Source of the DNA: Roridomyces roridus
Lineage: Eukaryota; Basidiomycota; Agaricomycetes; Agaricales; Mycenaceae
Length of the DNA stretch: 64,000 nt
Direction: 5' to 3'
NCBI GenBank assembly: GCA_029378245.1
Contig: JARKIF010000042.1
Location: 62,001 to 126,000 of the forward strand
Under the pieces are notes generated by a model. The model saw only the letters and a program-made list of their open reading frames with translations, made no database searches and was not told the DNA's origin. The first letter of the stretch is position 1, and every line of letters starts with the position of its first letter. The translations under genes and the position numbers were made by a program. This document shows, in pieces, positions 42,317-54,916 of the stretch.

Positions 42317-43876
42317 ATGGCGTCTCGTTGCCCCACCTGTGGCGCTTCAGCGAACCCGAGGAGCGAAAAACTCGACTTGACGATTCCAGCGGCTGGGCCC
42401 CAAACGATAGCGCGTTACCTGCAGCTGATGGATACGAATGAGCCGCCAGCCGCAGCTGAACTTGCGTACGCCCAGGCTGCAGAATCCAACACTGCAGCGC
42501 AATTGGCCGGTCTGGACGAAGAGATTGCCCAGCTTAAAAGTCGACTAAACCAGCTGGAGGACGAACGCTCAGTCTTGGCGATTTCTCACCAACGGAGCCT
42601 TCCAATCGTCTCTCCATTGAGGCGGATGCCGCCCGAGATTCTTTCCGAAATCTTTTTGTGGACTCTACCGTCACCCGCTGACCTGGCGCCCGGGCTGCCT
42701 ATGTTGAAGACCCGGTGGGTTCTCAGTCAGGTTAGCCGCCGCTGGAGAGAGGTCGCTTTATCCACGCCCTCATTGTGGTCGTTGGTTTCTGTGTCCGATG
42801 AAAGAAAGGCGGACCCCTTGCCCATGATTCAGGCACAGGTGCAGCACGCCCGGTCACTCAAGATTCATTTCTACGGATCGGACACCGGTGACACAAAAGC
42901 TCAAACCAGGTCGTTCGCGTTCCTTTCCGAGCACTCTCTTCGTTGGGAAGAGCTCTTCGTTCGTTTGATCCCAGGGGTGGTTCCCCTCATGTCGACGCTT
43001 CGTGGCCGCCTACCATCCCTCCGCAGGTTATCAATAGTGTGGGGCAACGCAGAGAGCCAAGATGGGATCGAGAGCATCAAGTGTTTCGAAACCGCGTCCT
43101 CCTTGGAGGATGTGGGGTTCGCTAGTGACTTTGCCTACATACCCATACCTTTCCCCACGGGCCGCCTCACCTCCTATCGCGTTGAGGGCCCATTGGAGTT
43201 GCACCTAGGCGTCCTGAAAATGGCACCAAACATCATCGAGGCGCGAGTCATGGTCGCGTACGATCTCGACCAACCGTGGCCAAAGCCCAGTGATCCAGCG
43301 ATCGACATGTTACACCTAAAACGCCTCTGCGTAACTCATGTCGAGGTTTTGGATCATCTTCGGGCTCCTTCCTTGGCCGAAATAGCAATCAACTTGTCAT
43401 CCACAGATGAAAACCCCGTCGACCACTTGGACCCGTTTTTCCTGCGCTCCTCCTGTGCACCGCCGCGGTTCTGCGTCGAGGACTCGCCCGGCCTCAGTAT
43501 CACTGAGAGGATCCTCACAAAATTCACCTTCATCACTTCTTTCACTGTACTTTCTGACAGTGTCGAAGTTCTAAACGCTCATCTGAGTATGTTTGCCAAG
43601 ACACCCATCGCGTTCCCTCACCTCAACGAAATCTCTTTTGTATCGATGGACCCACCGTCTTTCCACTATCCCCTCGTCCTCGAAATGCTGCAATCTCGTC
43701 GCAGCGCACAATCTGCCCTTAGCAGTGCCGTATTTGTTACGAGCAAGGGTCCAGGTCCGGATCCAATCACATGCCTTGCTCTCAACGCGCTTAGAGAGGC
43801 GGGTATGAATATCTTGATACTCGAGAATAGCGACTACTGGCGGCGATTGAACTACGAGAGTATATGGGTCATTTGA
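42317..43876 (+). CDS. F-box-like protein, CPTCG type (519 aa)
   Basis: The start is set at MASRCPTCGASANPRSEKLD after the GTGCAG acceptor; nine extra codons upstream (MPYRLTQVQ) would be intron sequence. It includes the family-specific ARYLQLMDTNEPPAAAELAYAQA segment, coiled coil (LDEEIAQLKSRLNQLEDER), F-box-like block (VSPLRRMPPEILSEIFLWTLP), WVLSQVSRRWREVALSTPSLWS, repeats and C-terminus LNYESIWVI. Intact. It is about 70% alike, by eye, to the gene at 60426-62015 in the N-terminal third; both occupy the position outside the inverted membrane-protein/EngB pairs. Confidence 0.82.
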   Translation: MASRCPTCGASANPRSEKLDLTIPAAGPQTIARYLQLMDTNEPPAAAELAYAQAAESNTAAQLAGLDEEIAQLKSRLNQLEDERSVLAISHQRSLPIVSPLRRMPPEILSEIFLWTLPSPADLAPGLPMLKTRWVLSQVSRRWREVALSTPSLWSLVSVSDERKADPLPMIQAQVQHARSLKIHFYGSDTGDTKAQTRSFAFLSEHSLRWEELFVRLIPGVVPLMSTLRGRLPSLRRLSIVWGNAESQDGIESIKCFETASSLEDVGFASDFAYIPIPFPTGRLTSYRVEGPLELHLGVLKMAPNIIEARVMVAYDLDQPWPKPSDPAIDMLHLKRLCVTHVEVLDHLRAPSLAEIAINLSSTDENPVDHLDPFFLRSSCAPPRFCVEDSPGLSITERILTKFTFITSFTVLSDSVEVLNAHLSMFAKTPIAFPHLNEISFVSMDPPSFHYPLVLEMLQSRRSAQSALSSAVFVTSKGPGPDPITCLALNALREAGMNILILENSDYWRRLNYESIWVI

Positions 43877-44397
43877 ATATCTGGAGTGGCCCTTGAGAAG
43901 TCATGTTATTACATGTACCTAGAAGTTTCCTCCCCGATTTCCGTGTTTAGCCGCCGAGATAACCTCCTTTCATAATTAACACGCGATGGTCTACCCACAT
44001 GAGCAGGTTCGGTACGACGGTACTCAGTATTGTGTCAGCCCACGCGCCTTGCACGGCCACAAGGCTTTCGGATTCGGTGCAGGGAATCGCGCCTCATTCC
44101 GGCGCCCCAACAAGCCGCAAGGAAAGGACGCATCGTACTCCACTGGCCCCATCGCTTTGCAGGATTCTGCTCGGTATTGAGATGGTGCATAGCGAAACAT
44201 TCCAGGGAGCGACCACGCGTCGGCAGGTCAAGCTGAGTCAGCCTGTATCCCCGAGACCAGGGGTAGAGATGACCTCAGACGGTCCTGACGAACCTGGATA
44301 GGCGAGTACGAGCTCGAACGAGATGGAGTGCTCGCCCCCGATGTCAGGCGTCCAGTGACGACCTCTGGAGCAGCGAAGTAAAGAAGGGAGATTGGTA
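43877..44397. other. 0.5 kb intergenic, outer side of the inverted duplication
   Basis: No gene recognised. Unlike the adjacent 1.67 kb, this sequence is not recognisably repeated at the mirror position 59926-60425, so the duplication ends sharply near 44398. Confidence 0.5.
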
Positions 44398-44433
44398 GGA
44401 TGTCGACATTGCAAGACTTGTAATACAGATAGA

Positions 44434-45139
44434 TTAGATTATATCTATGGCAAATGGCCAGACGCTACAAGTGAATCAGTCTGCCGTCCTTCGAGAGAAC
44501 AGCGCAACGCACCTCAAGAGCCCCACCAGCACGTAGATGACCGACCAGATAAACGGGATCCATCTACAGAAGACAGTCAGCCGAGGACGACACGGTGAGA
44601 TTGAGACATACGTAGACAGGTTGTACTTGGCCAGCCTGTATATTAATGCCAAGACAAAGCCAACGATGGCAGAGCCTATAGCGGCACCGAGGAGGCTCAG
44701 TGCAATAAACGTCAGTAGGACGAGCAGCGCAAACGTGGTGCGTGAGCGGCCTTCGTTTGGCTTCCTCTTGGGCGGACGGAGGAGCGGGACATCGGCCTCG
44801 CGAGGTGAGTATGGGATCGTCAAGAGGGGGTAAGCCGACTCGTCAGAGGCCTCGCGAACTACGCTGGTGCGAGGGTTTGGAGGGAAGGTCAGGTTGAGGA
44901 AGGCATAGACTCCGCAGAATAGGAATATGGGTGTGTAGAAGATGAGTGTCCAATAGAGTGTGAAGCGGAAGACGTCTGGGAGGAAGATTCAGCGAGGGTA
45001 TTGGAAAGTGCAAAGGCTGCTCACCAACGGGATGAGAGAGATAGACGCCCGTCGGCTGCTTGGGGTCATTGTGCTCGATATGAACGATCTCGACGCCCGG
45101 AGAATACAAAGAGGGCCAGGACGGGCTCGAGGAGGGCAT
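44434..45139 (-). CDS. Four-helix membrane protein, copy A
   Basis: Four exons with three introns of about 48-49 nt, by analogy with copy B at 59178-59882, giving about 186 residues. Visible parts are MPSSSPSWPSLYSPGVEIVHIEHND, GVYLSHPVDVFRF and predicted helices LYWTLIFYTPIFLFCGVYAFL, TTFALLVLLTFIALSLLGA, AIGSAIVGFVLALIYRLAKY and WVPFIWSVIYVLVGLLSVWP. A short Pro/Arg-rich loop (TPLLRPPKRKPNEGRSR-like) lies between helices 1 and 2. I recognise it as a conserved fungal integral membrane protein of unknown function, nothing more precise. The start codon is only 49 bp from that of the divergent EngB gene, so the two share a promoter. Confidence 0.7.
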
Positions 45140-45188
45140 GCCGCTAGGAGTCCATGTTGTGGTGGAGAGCAAGAGCAATCTGCATCAA

Positions 45189-46068
45189 ATGCCCCTTGCT
45201 TCCAACGGCCATGTCCTTCGACCAAGGTTGACTGCATTTCGACGCGCCCTCTCGACTACTGCAGAGTTCTCCGCAGCGGCAGCCACTCTTGAACAAATCC
45301 CGAAGTTATATAACCGCCCTGAAGTACTGTATCCTCTCAAGTTTCTTGGCGTCTAGCTGAGGGGTTCAGGTCATCGTAACTGGTTAGATATTGCCATAAT
45401 CTCGTCGTCCACTGTCTCAATAAAACGAAGGACGCGCCAACTGCGGTAAATCCACGCTATTTAATGCTGTCCTTGGCAAGAAAGACTTGCTCAGAACTAG
45501 CAAGAAAGCTGTCGGTGTGTTCCAGTGGACCTCGGAACGCGACTCACTCGCTCTAGGGTTGCACACAAACTTTGAATTTCTTCACAGTTGGCGCACACCC
45601 AGGCTCCGTTGTCCTGGTCGACGCTCCTGGGTACGGTGCGCGAGGTCGCCCAGAATGGGGCAGCTTATTCGATTCGTACCTGGCTACGCGCATGCAGTAC
45701 GTCTTTCTCCTCTTCCCATCCACATCGCACCGATCTTCCTCAGGCTCAAACGAGTATACATCCTCTTCAACGGAAAACACCTCCTCAATTCCGCCGACGT
45801 CCAAATGCTCGCCCACCTTTCGGAGACGCTCATGACCGAGGACGGAGTGCAGCCTTTCACGCTCCAGGCAGTCATCACCAAAGCCGACTGTATACCGGAC
45901 AAGTCGCTTGGGCAGGTTATCCCGCAGATCCGAAAGCAGATATGGGAGGCAGCGCCGTTGTGTCTGCCGCCCATTGTCACGAGCGCAGCTATGCGGCCCA
46001 TGTTCGGTATTGATACTGTTCGGGCAAATATCGCGGAAGCTTGTGGATTAGGCTTATTGAAAAAGTGA
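45189..46068 (+). CDS. EngB/YihA-type mitochondrial GTPase, copy A (230 aa, 5 exons)
   Basis: Exons 45189-45323, 45370-45382, 45431-45510, 45557-45696 and 45744-46068 join in frame to 230 codons plus stop. Exon 2 is only 13 nt. Motifs are RPEVIVTGRANCGKSTLFN (P-loop, GxxNxGKS of EngB), SKKAGCTQTLNFF (G2 region; compare SKTPGRTQ.LNFF in bacterial EngB), LVDAPGYG (G3), TKAD (G4) and TSA (G5). The first 45 residues are Arg/Ala/Ser-rich without acids (RPRLTAFRRALSTTAEFSAA), like a mitochondrial presequence. EngB proteins assist large-ribosomal-subunit assembly; the yeast mitochondrial relative is Mrx8. All introns are 46-48 nt. Splice sites were set by eye but restore every motif. Confidence 0.88.
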
Positions 46069-46070
46069 TT

Positions 46071-46773
46071 TTTGTGGTCGTGTCCATTCGACCCTCGCGC
46101 GCGTCTCTCCCCTCGATGCAGCAGCCATGTTACGCTCCAGCCACGCCCTTTCATTGCCCCGACTCTCGTAGGAGAAACCGCGTGCAGGGACTTTTGTGCA
46201 TCGCGGTGATTTCCTGTGACCGGCATCGTGCCAAACGATCCAGAGTGAAGTACACCGTTATTTGGCACTTGCCGTGAACGCCGCTCAGGCTCTGCCACCG
46301 CCACTTTCCATGGATATTTCGGTTCTCAAGTCGCGACTCCCTTCCCAAACTCCTCCCAAACGCCGCCACTGGGGAACCCCGGCGGCCGCCTCGTGGACTT
46401 CCACAACCCCATATCTCTTGATCTATGCGATTTCCGCTTCCTTTTTTCTCATGCTGTCCGTAGCCTGGGCCCGAGTTCCGCTAACTGGCCCAGTGAGCGT
46501 CATTTCCACCGTTATCGGGGTCTCAACGAATGAAATCTGTTCATTTCATCTGACCGGGTAGGCATCCGTGGCTTTTTCTTTTCTCTCGTTCATTCCCCCG
46601 GGACTTGTATTTTCTCATGGTCGCCCTCAAAAGGGTCTTTATCAAGCCACTCATGGCTCCTGTCCTCCAGTTTGAGGGAACTTCAGTCCATGTTCTAGAG
46701 GGACAACTGCGAGATTTCCCCAACGAGTTTGACATGAACCGCCATACATAGACTCCAGCGACCGAAATCTCTG
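46071..46773. other. 0.7 kb intergenic, no gene recognised
   Basis: It contains the 3' end of EngB copy A and the promoter of the F-box gene at 46774. A short frame at about 46310-46550 with a hydrophobic stretch (YLLIYAISASFFLMLSVAWARV) is present, but I cannot link it to a family. Confidence 0.4.
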
Positions 46774-48614
46774 ATGGCCACAATGCCTTCCGAGTCGATT
46801 AAAGTTCAATGTAGCATGTGTGAGTCACGTGTCATGAGGGTGAACAAAGCGACGCCGAAATGGAAACAAACAGTGATGGCGACTTTGTTCTCAACCAGGC
46901 TACTCGAGCCTTTCATATCCCCCGCTGCTGGGGCATCCCCCTCCCCACCCATGCCTGTCTCGACCCAACGCCACCAGTTCAGATACCCTGGCTTCCTCCG
47001 CCTTCCGCAAGAGCTGCTTGATGAAATTATATCCGACCTCGACCACACGGATCTCGTATCTCTCGCGCTCGTATGTCGGGCCAGCAGCACTCTGGTCATA
47101 CCCAGACACACCGAGTACCGTGTGCTGCGTACTAGGCACCTACTCCCAGCCATGTGGGCCCACCTGGCACGGCGCGCCGACCTTGCACGGAACATTCGCG
47201 AAGTGCACATCTCCGAGCGGACGAACAAGACTGCCTCGGATCGGGTGCCGAAGACACTCATAGATTCAGTCGTCGACCAGAAGGTGGTCCATGTCATGGA
47301 GGAGAACCGCGTCCGCAATATTTGCGTTGCCTTGGCGCATATGCGGCGGCTACATACTTTCACGTGGTCCTGGGAGGTGAAGCCGCCGGCGCTGCCGACG
47401 ATCGAGGCTCGGCACGAAAACGCCATTCTCGCTGTGCTCTCCATGAAGACGAGCCTCCGACATCTGGGGCTCTCGGGGCTGTTTGGGTCTCATGCTCCTG
47501 GGCTCACGTACGACCGCGACAGCGTGCGATATCCGGTATGCAGACTTTTCGTCGTTCTAGAACTCGTGCTTACCTCTTTCCGTAGCTATGGAATTTCTCG
47601 AATCTCACTTCCCTGTGCCTGCGCGGGGACGCCTGGATCAAGCCAGCCAATACCATCCACTTGAAGAAGTTGCTGACCCAATGCCCTGATCTAGAAGTGA
47701 GTGGCTTCCTGGAGAAGCTGAACAGCCCATTCATTGTCAACAGTATATCGAAATGCCGATGGAGGTCTCCGCTCTCGCGGACTGCCAGTTCCCCAATCTC
47801 AAGAGATTAAATCTCTTTCTACAATCAGGCGGACTCCGCTCCATCGACCCGCGCTATGTGCGCTTCCTCAACGACCACCCCACGATTGAGGACCTCTCCT
47901 GGCTCCCCCTCGGCCCCGTGTACATATCCCCACGGACGCTCCCCTCCCTCCGACGGTTACGGACCAACATACAAGTCGTCGGCATGCTCGAATGCCAGTC
48001 GATCGAGTGCATAGATATCTATCAGCTCGACCCAGCTACGCTGGTCGAGCTGAGGAATCTGCAGGGAGGCAGCGTGCGCCGGGTGAAGCTGCATGCCTTT
48101 GGTGAGCTGGATGCATTGCATGAGCTCGCTGAGCTCTTCCCTGATCTAACATGGCTGTCCATGCCATCGCGGTATGGGCATTTCAGTCTTGTGAGTTTCA
48201 TTTCATACCGTTATGGCCTTAATTTTCACGTCGCTTGATAGGATGACTGGCTGAACCTCCTTCCGCGCTTCAAAAAGCTGGAAGTGTTCCGTGGACAGGG
48301 ACTGTGGGCTGCGGTGACGCTCAATATGCAGCGCATGCATGGCGTCATCATGCAGCTCGTGCAGACGTGCCCGAACCTCCGCCAGCTCGACCATTGTGGA
48401 CATAACGAGGCGAGGCAGGATTGGAATAGGATTAGCATCATTCGCGAGGGACCTGGCGGTGAAAATGTACGATATGAGGTGCGTTACTTTGCAACCCGCT
48501 TGGTCGTTGTGCTGACTTGTGTCAAGGTTGATAGACCGCCGGCGCGGTGTGTGGCGTTCTTGTTTTGCACTATTCATGCTTGCTGATCTTGTTGTTCTGC
48601 AGCCGATGGTTTGA
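46774..48614 (+). CDS. Canonical F-box protein, single-copy type (5 exons)
   Basis: The F-box is the classical type, FRYPGFLRLPQELLDEIISDLDHTDLVSLALVCRASS at about residues 68-105, unlike the LRRMPPEIL type of the expanded family. A leucine-rich region follows (LRHLGLSGL, LTSLCLRGDAW, LKKLLTQCPDLEYIEMP, FPNLKRLNLFLQ, LPSLRRLRTNIQ, FPDLTWLSMPSRYGH). Introns: after RYP (about 47537-47585), after PDLE, after FSL (about 48190-48240) and before the last four codons (PMV stop at 48612-48614). The start at 46774 (MATMPSESIKVQCSMC) is uncertain; MPVSTQRHQFRYP at 46951 is an alternative. Probably an SCF adaptor; its substrate is unknown. Confidence 0.75.
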
Positions 48615-48824
48615 CGCGCTCGAGGGCGCATTCGATTAGATTATTACTGGGACTGTATTCTCTTCGTTCTGCTGTAGCTACCACGCATTTCTGTATTTCT
48701 GAATACTTTATGGACAATTGACGAGAATCCGATGCTCGTGTTTGAGATTTGACGGCCGAGCTTCTCACTCTAATCATCCCCGCGCCTCGACTGGGTGCAG
48801 CCGTTCTGCACTTTCGTCTGAGGG

Positions 48825-51800
48825 ATGTCTACCATTTCCACCGCGCTGCGGAACTTCAAAGAGCCTACCAAGGAGCAGCTCACCCAGATCTTCTTCTCCG
48901 TCCCGAACACGCCGTCAACCCCGACCCCGGCTGCTGGCAATGGCACCGACAAGACACCCCCGCCGTCGCAGGAGATAGAGAAGATGGATATAAACGCTGT
49001 GCTCAGTCTGGGCGTCCAGGGCGAGGAGGACTCGTATGTGAGTTGCCCTAGTCGTCCCCCGTCCCTTCTGCAAAGCAGCTTATTCCCATTCTCAAGGCCG
49101 GAAAGCTCTACATCATGGCCCCGTACTTGGCCTTCGCGTCGCTCGATCGCAAATCCGTGCGTTTCACGATCCCGTTGTCGACGATACGGCGCGTGGAGAG
49201 GCTCAACGCGCGGGCGGGCATCTATGCCCTAAGTCTTTCGACGTGGCATGGCGCTAAAATTGTGAGTATCCCTACTCTCATATCCTTTTGGAAGGCAGTG
49301 GGGAACGGTCGAGAAGCGTTTGGGACGCGTAAAGCACTCGTGAAAGTTGACGATTAGCTTTTACATTTGAATTTGGCCTCCCTTTCCCTCGAACACTACG
49401 TTAACTTTTCCTCTCCAGATCGTCCAATTGACATCTCTCAGACCGACAGCGGATCTCTTCTGCTCATTGCTCCGTGATGCCCTCAAAGTCGAGTTGCAGC
49501 GCGGTCAGATGCGCGCGGTCAAGGGTTTCGTCAAGACGTGCTACTCTGAAGCGCTCATATCCACAACCTCGACCGTTGCCGACAATGAGCGGGAGGACGG
49601 GAGTTTGATCAGCGAGGAGAAGGAGGACGCTGCACCGCGCGAATCAACGTACCACGGCGGTCTCGGGCTCAAATTCAAGTTTCCGGGAGATCCGAAGAAG
49701 TGCGTGATAATATGCATGAAGATTTTGTCTCACTGGTCTCCAGGTTGCGTGAGGCCTCCAAAATCAAGCTCTGGACCCAATATCTCCGAGGTGCGGTGCA
49801 CCGTGCTTGTCTCTCGACCCTCAAACCGACGCCTTCACAGTACATGGACGGAACCTCACGCTTCTGCGGTACCCGCAGTGCACACGACTCGTGCAGGTTG
49901 GACTGCCGAACCGTCTGCGGGGTGAGATGTGGGAGACCCTCTCCGGGTCGGTGTTCCTGCGTTTCTCGAACCCGGGCTTCTACGAGGAACTGCTCGAGAA
50001 GAACAAGGGCCGGTCGACTACGAGCACGGAGGACATTGAGAAAGATTTGCATCGCAGTTTACCTGAATACGCGGGGTACCAGTCGGAGGAGGGTATCAGC
50101 GCGCTTAGGCGGGTGCTGCAAGCTTACTCTTTCATGAACCCTGAGCTTGGGTATTGCCAGGCGATGAATATCCTTGCCGCTGCTATTCTCATGTGCGTGC
50201 AGTGTCATTGCTTGTCGTTTGGCTGACATGCTTTGTGTAGATACATGTCGGAGGAACAGGCCTTCTGGTTGCTTGAAGTCCTTTGCGATCGACTTCTCCC
50301 TGGATACTATGCGTGCGTCTACTCCTACCTCTCTAGTTTCTCTCGTACCAACACTACAATAGCCCCTCGATGCATGGGACACTTCTTGACCAGCGCGTAT
50401 TTGAAGCCCTCGTCCAACGATGTCTGCCGATTATTCACGACCACTTCCAAGAAGTTGACGTGCAGCTATCGGTCGCATCTTTGCCATGGTTTTTGAGTTT
50501 GTGAGTCTTTTCTTTTCACCTTTCACCCTTGCTCATCTATCGCGGATAGGTACATCAACAGTATGCCCATGATCTTTGCGTTCCGGATAGTGGACTGTTT
50601 CTTCTGTATGGGCCCGAAGGTCCTGTTCCAAGTGGGGTGAGTAATCACGGTCTTTGTCCGGTCAGAACTAACTGTCGACCGCAGGCTCGGTTAGTTTTCT
50701 TCTCTGGCTGGATTCCTGCTCTTATCTTTACCAGCGATCCTCAAGATCAATGGTGAGAAGCTTCTGCAAATCCAGGACGATGGCGGGTTCCTCAAGTATG
50801 CGCGTCTTGTCACAATCCCGTGATACCTTTTGACTCTGTTTGCAGCCTCATGCGCGATTACTTTGCCTCCCTCGGCGATTCTGCTCACCCCAACTCTCCC
50901 GACCCTCGTGCGCGAGCTATCACTCGTTTCCAGGAGCTCCTCTTGGTATCCTTCCGGGAGTTTTCCATCATCACCGACGAGATGATCCAGTCCGAGCGCC
51001 GGCGCTTCCGCTCTGAAATCATCCACAGTATCGAGTCCTTCTCCAAGCGCTCGGCGATCCGCAACCTCAAGACCTTGGGGCGGTTCAGCAAAGAGCAGGC
51101 GGGGCTTATCTATGATGCGCTCTACAAAGCCATGTGTATAGTTCCCCCGCCGCCCGAGTTGCAGCTTCTTACGGCGCCTGCACTTGTGGCTACTGGGGAC
51201 GTGGGTACTATGACGGAGGAGAAGCCTGAGACTCGTATTGGGCTCAAGACGTTCCAATTCTTCCTCAGTGAGATTGCTACGTGGGCGAGGGATGAGCGGA
51301 TCGTATCGAATGGGTTCCAGGTGTGTGTGTGCTGTGATTGCGCTGTGTCCTGTAACTGAGTGATTTTCTTTGCAGCGGCGGGTCGACAGGGAGATTGCGG
51401 AGCATGAATTCATCGATCGGCTCTTCTTCTTCTGGGACACATCATGTAGAGGTGCCCTGTCATTCCAGGTGCGTGGCAAGTTTCAAGTAGACGTTGACAG
51501 TTGCTGACCTTGTTCCAGGATTTGATATCGGGGTTGGACGGTGTCATCTTCAATGACCTGATGGAGAACATAGAATGGTTTTTCAATCTGCATGATAAAA
51601 ACAAGGACGGGTTCCTCACCAAGGATGAAGTGCTGACGCTTTCCGAGACATTCCTAGTAAGCCGTTTCGTTCGCCCTCTGATATCTTGCCGACCCTTCTT
51701 CAGTTTATTTTCAGATACGAAGTGGGGGATGCATATTTAGGAGCTGTCAGTCGATTTATGACGAATGCGTTCGAGTACGGAGATGCGCTGCAGCCAGAGA

Positions 51801-52768
51801 CGGGAGAGGCACCAATTATCAACGAGCAGGGCGGGGAGACGCCGCCCGCTGTGCCTACCAACCAGCCTTATCTCAATCTCGCCACGTACGTCTCCTTTTT
51901 CTTTAGGAACATGTCCTTACTGTTTACCTCAGGTTCCGCATGGTCGTATTGGCGGACGAGGTCCTCGAATCCTTCTTCGAGACGGACTTGTCTGCGTCCT
52001 TCCGGCTGGAGCCTCTGCCCGAGATGGAGCTGCCCGTGTCCAGCAGTGGGCTGCTGGGCGACATTTGGTCGACGATCGCGACGGATAACAACAAGAAAAT
52101 GTTTAATATGTTTACTGACGAGATCGGCAAGACCATTGGCAAGCACCAGGTGCGTTCCTCCTTGCGCGGTACCCGGCTTTTGTTCTCACATCTACGTAGG
52201 TGGTGCACCGACCATCTATTGGACGGTACACGAAGCTGGAGGAGCCCAAGTTGCGGGAATCGTTGCTCACGCCGTCGATGCGGCATTCGGCCTCCAAGTC
52301 GAGTCTCTCGGCGGAGAGCACCCAGACGATCGCCACGTCTACATCAACATCTTCGACGCTGAGTGTCGATGTGAATGTTGGGGCAGGCAAGGGTTCTCTG
52401 CCGTCAAGCAACAGCTCCTACACACCCCATCCGATGCTACAAGCTGCCAATATTGCATCGTTTATGGAGCGTACGCCGTTTGCTATCGACGATGCCAAGG
52501 ACGACGAGGACGAGAGCGACGAGGATCTGGAAGATGGCGAGAACGACGACCAGGTCATGGACGAGGTTTGTGGTTTCTTGGTCTTTTGTTGCGATCTGAT
52601 TTTTTTCGCCTAGGTCGACGCCTTCCTCGAAGCTCACGACTCGGGGCTAACGGACGCTGATAAGGAGGTTGCCAAGGGTACGTTCCTTGCTTCCGGTTCC
52701 GGAGGTGGACGGCGACTTACTACCTTGTTTCTCATTTAGACTTATTACACGCCGAACCTGTCAAGTGA
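48825..52768 (+). CDS. GRAM-TBC-EF-hand Rab GTPase-activating protein
   Basis: A multi-exon gene of about a dozen or more exons encodes roughly 1,050 residues. An N-terminal GRAM-like region ([36 protein letters not shown]) is followed by a second membrane-binding-like segment ([23 protein letters not shown]). The TBC domain then begins [17 protein letters not shown] and contains [11 protein letters not shown] (arginine-finger IxxDxxR motif) and LGYCQAMNI (glutamine finger). An EF-hand ([14 protein letters not shown]) lies in the C-terminal part, and an acidic tail ([16 protein letters not shown]) ends ..[11 protein letters not shown]. This architecture matches TBC1D8/9 in animals and Gyp2/Mdr1 in yeast, which stimulate Rab GTP hydrolysis in membrane traffic. 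The gene converges on the WD40 gene, with 151 bp between stops. Confidence 0.88.
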
Positions 52769-52919
52769 TAGAGGACCACTTTGCATCCGGGTTCATGCTG
52801 CATCACCTATTTGTATCCATATCGTTTTCCGACAATCTTTTCTTTCACGCTTTTTCTGTAAATCGCATGTGCTGCTATCCAAACCAACAAATAAAATACA
52901 GGGCTTTTTATTACAACAA

Positions 52920-54388
<1,469 letters not shown>

Positions 54389-54916
54389 GCTTTCTTGGCC
54401 AAAAGAGATCTGAAGATGCCGTGGTCAGGTGACCTAGCCGAAAATGGGTTTATTCAGTCCAAACGACCTCAGTTTCAATCTCGATGGTTTCCTCAATCCC
54501 CTTCGATGTCTAGCTAATTACTCAGTTATTGACTCTTTCCACCACGCCGTGTCCTCGTTTTCTTCGTCTTCTTGCGGGACCCGACTCGTCTTGACGACAC
54601 GGGTTTCGAGGTGGGCTCGAGTCGCTCGACGAAACCAGGGACCTACAGGAATGACGAAACAGATTCGGGCCTGGATCTGCAGGCGCTTCTCCGAGAATAC
54701 AAGGCACTCCAAAAAAACGACCTTGACTTCCCCGTTTAGGAAGAGTCAAAGCGGAACCAAATTGCCGACAGAGACGTGCATCGGAGATGCGGTGAACGTC
54801 CATTGCACGCGAGATAATTCAATGCCTCCCCTCTCGTTGCCATAAGTGCGGCGCCCTGTCCTTTTTATTCCTGGTTATTCTTCGCCCTTGCTCCTCGACC
54901 ACTTCATGCTCATTCC
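54389..54916. promoter_or_regulatory. Bidirectional promoter region, WD40 gene / TEA gene
   Basis: 528 bp separate the divergent start codons at 54388(-) and 54917(+). No coding frame with similarity is present and no specific operator was recognised. Confidence 0.5.

Larger units (their letters stand above)
44398..46070. repeat. Inverted duplication arm 1 (partner 58244-59925)
   Basis: About 1.67 kb is repeated in opposite orientation at 58244-59925, including a membrane-protein gene and an EngB-type GTPase gene in head-to-head arrangement. Intron 1 of the GTPase gene is identical in both arms, and the last GTPase exon differs by one residue in about 105. Similarity stops within a few bases of the GTPase stop codon (AAAAAGTGA here, AAAAAGTAG there). 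Confidence 0.92.

Noticed and set aside
54444..54845. 133-codon frame in the WD40/TEA intergenic region
   Set aside because: Overlapping frames on both strands and no recognisable domain; more likely leader sequence of the divergent genes.
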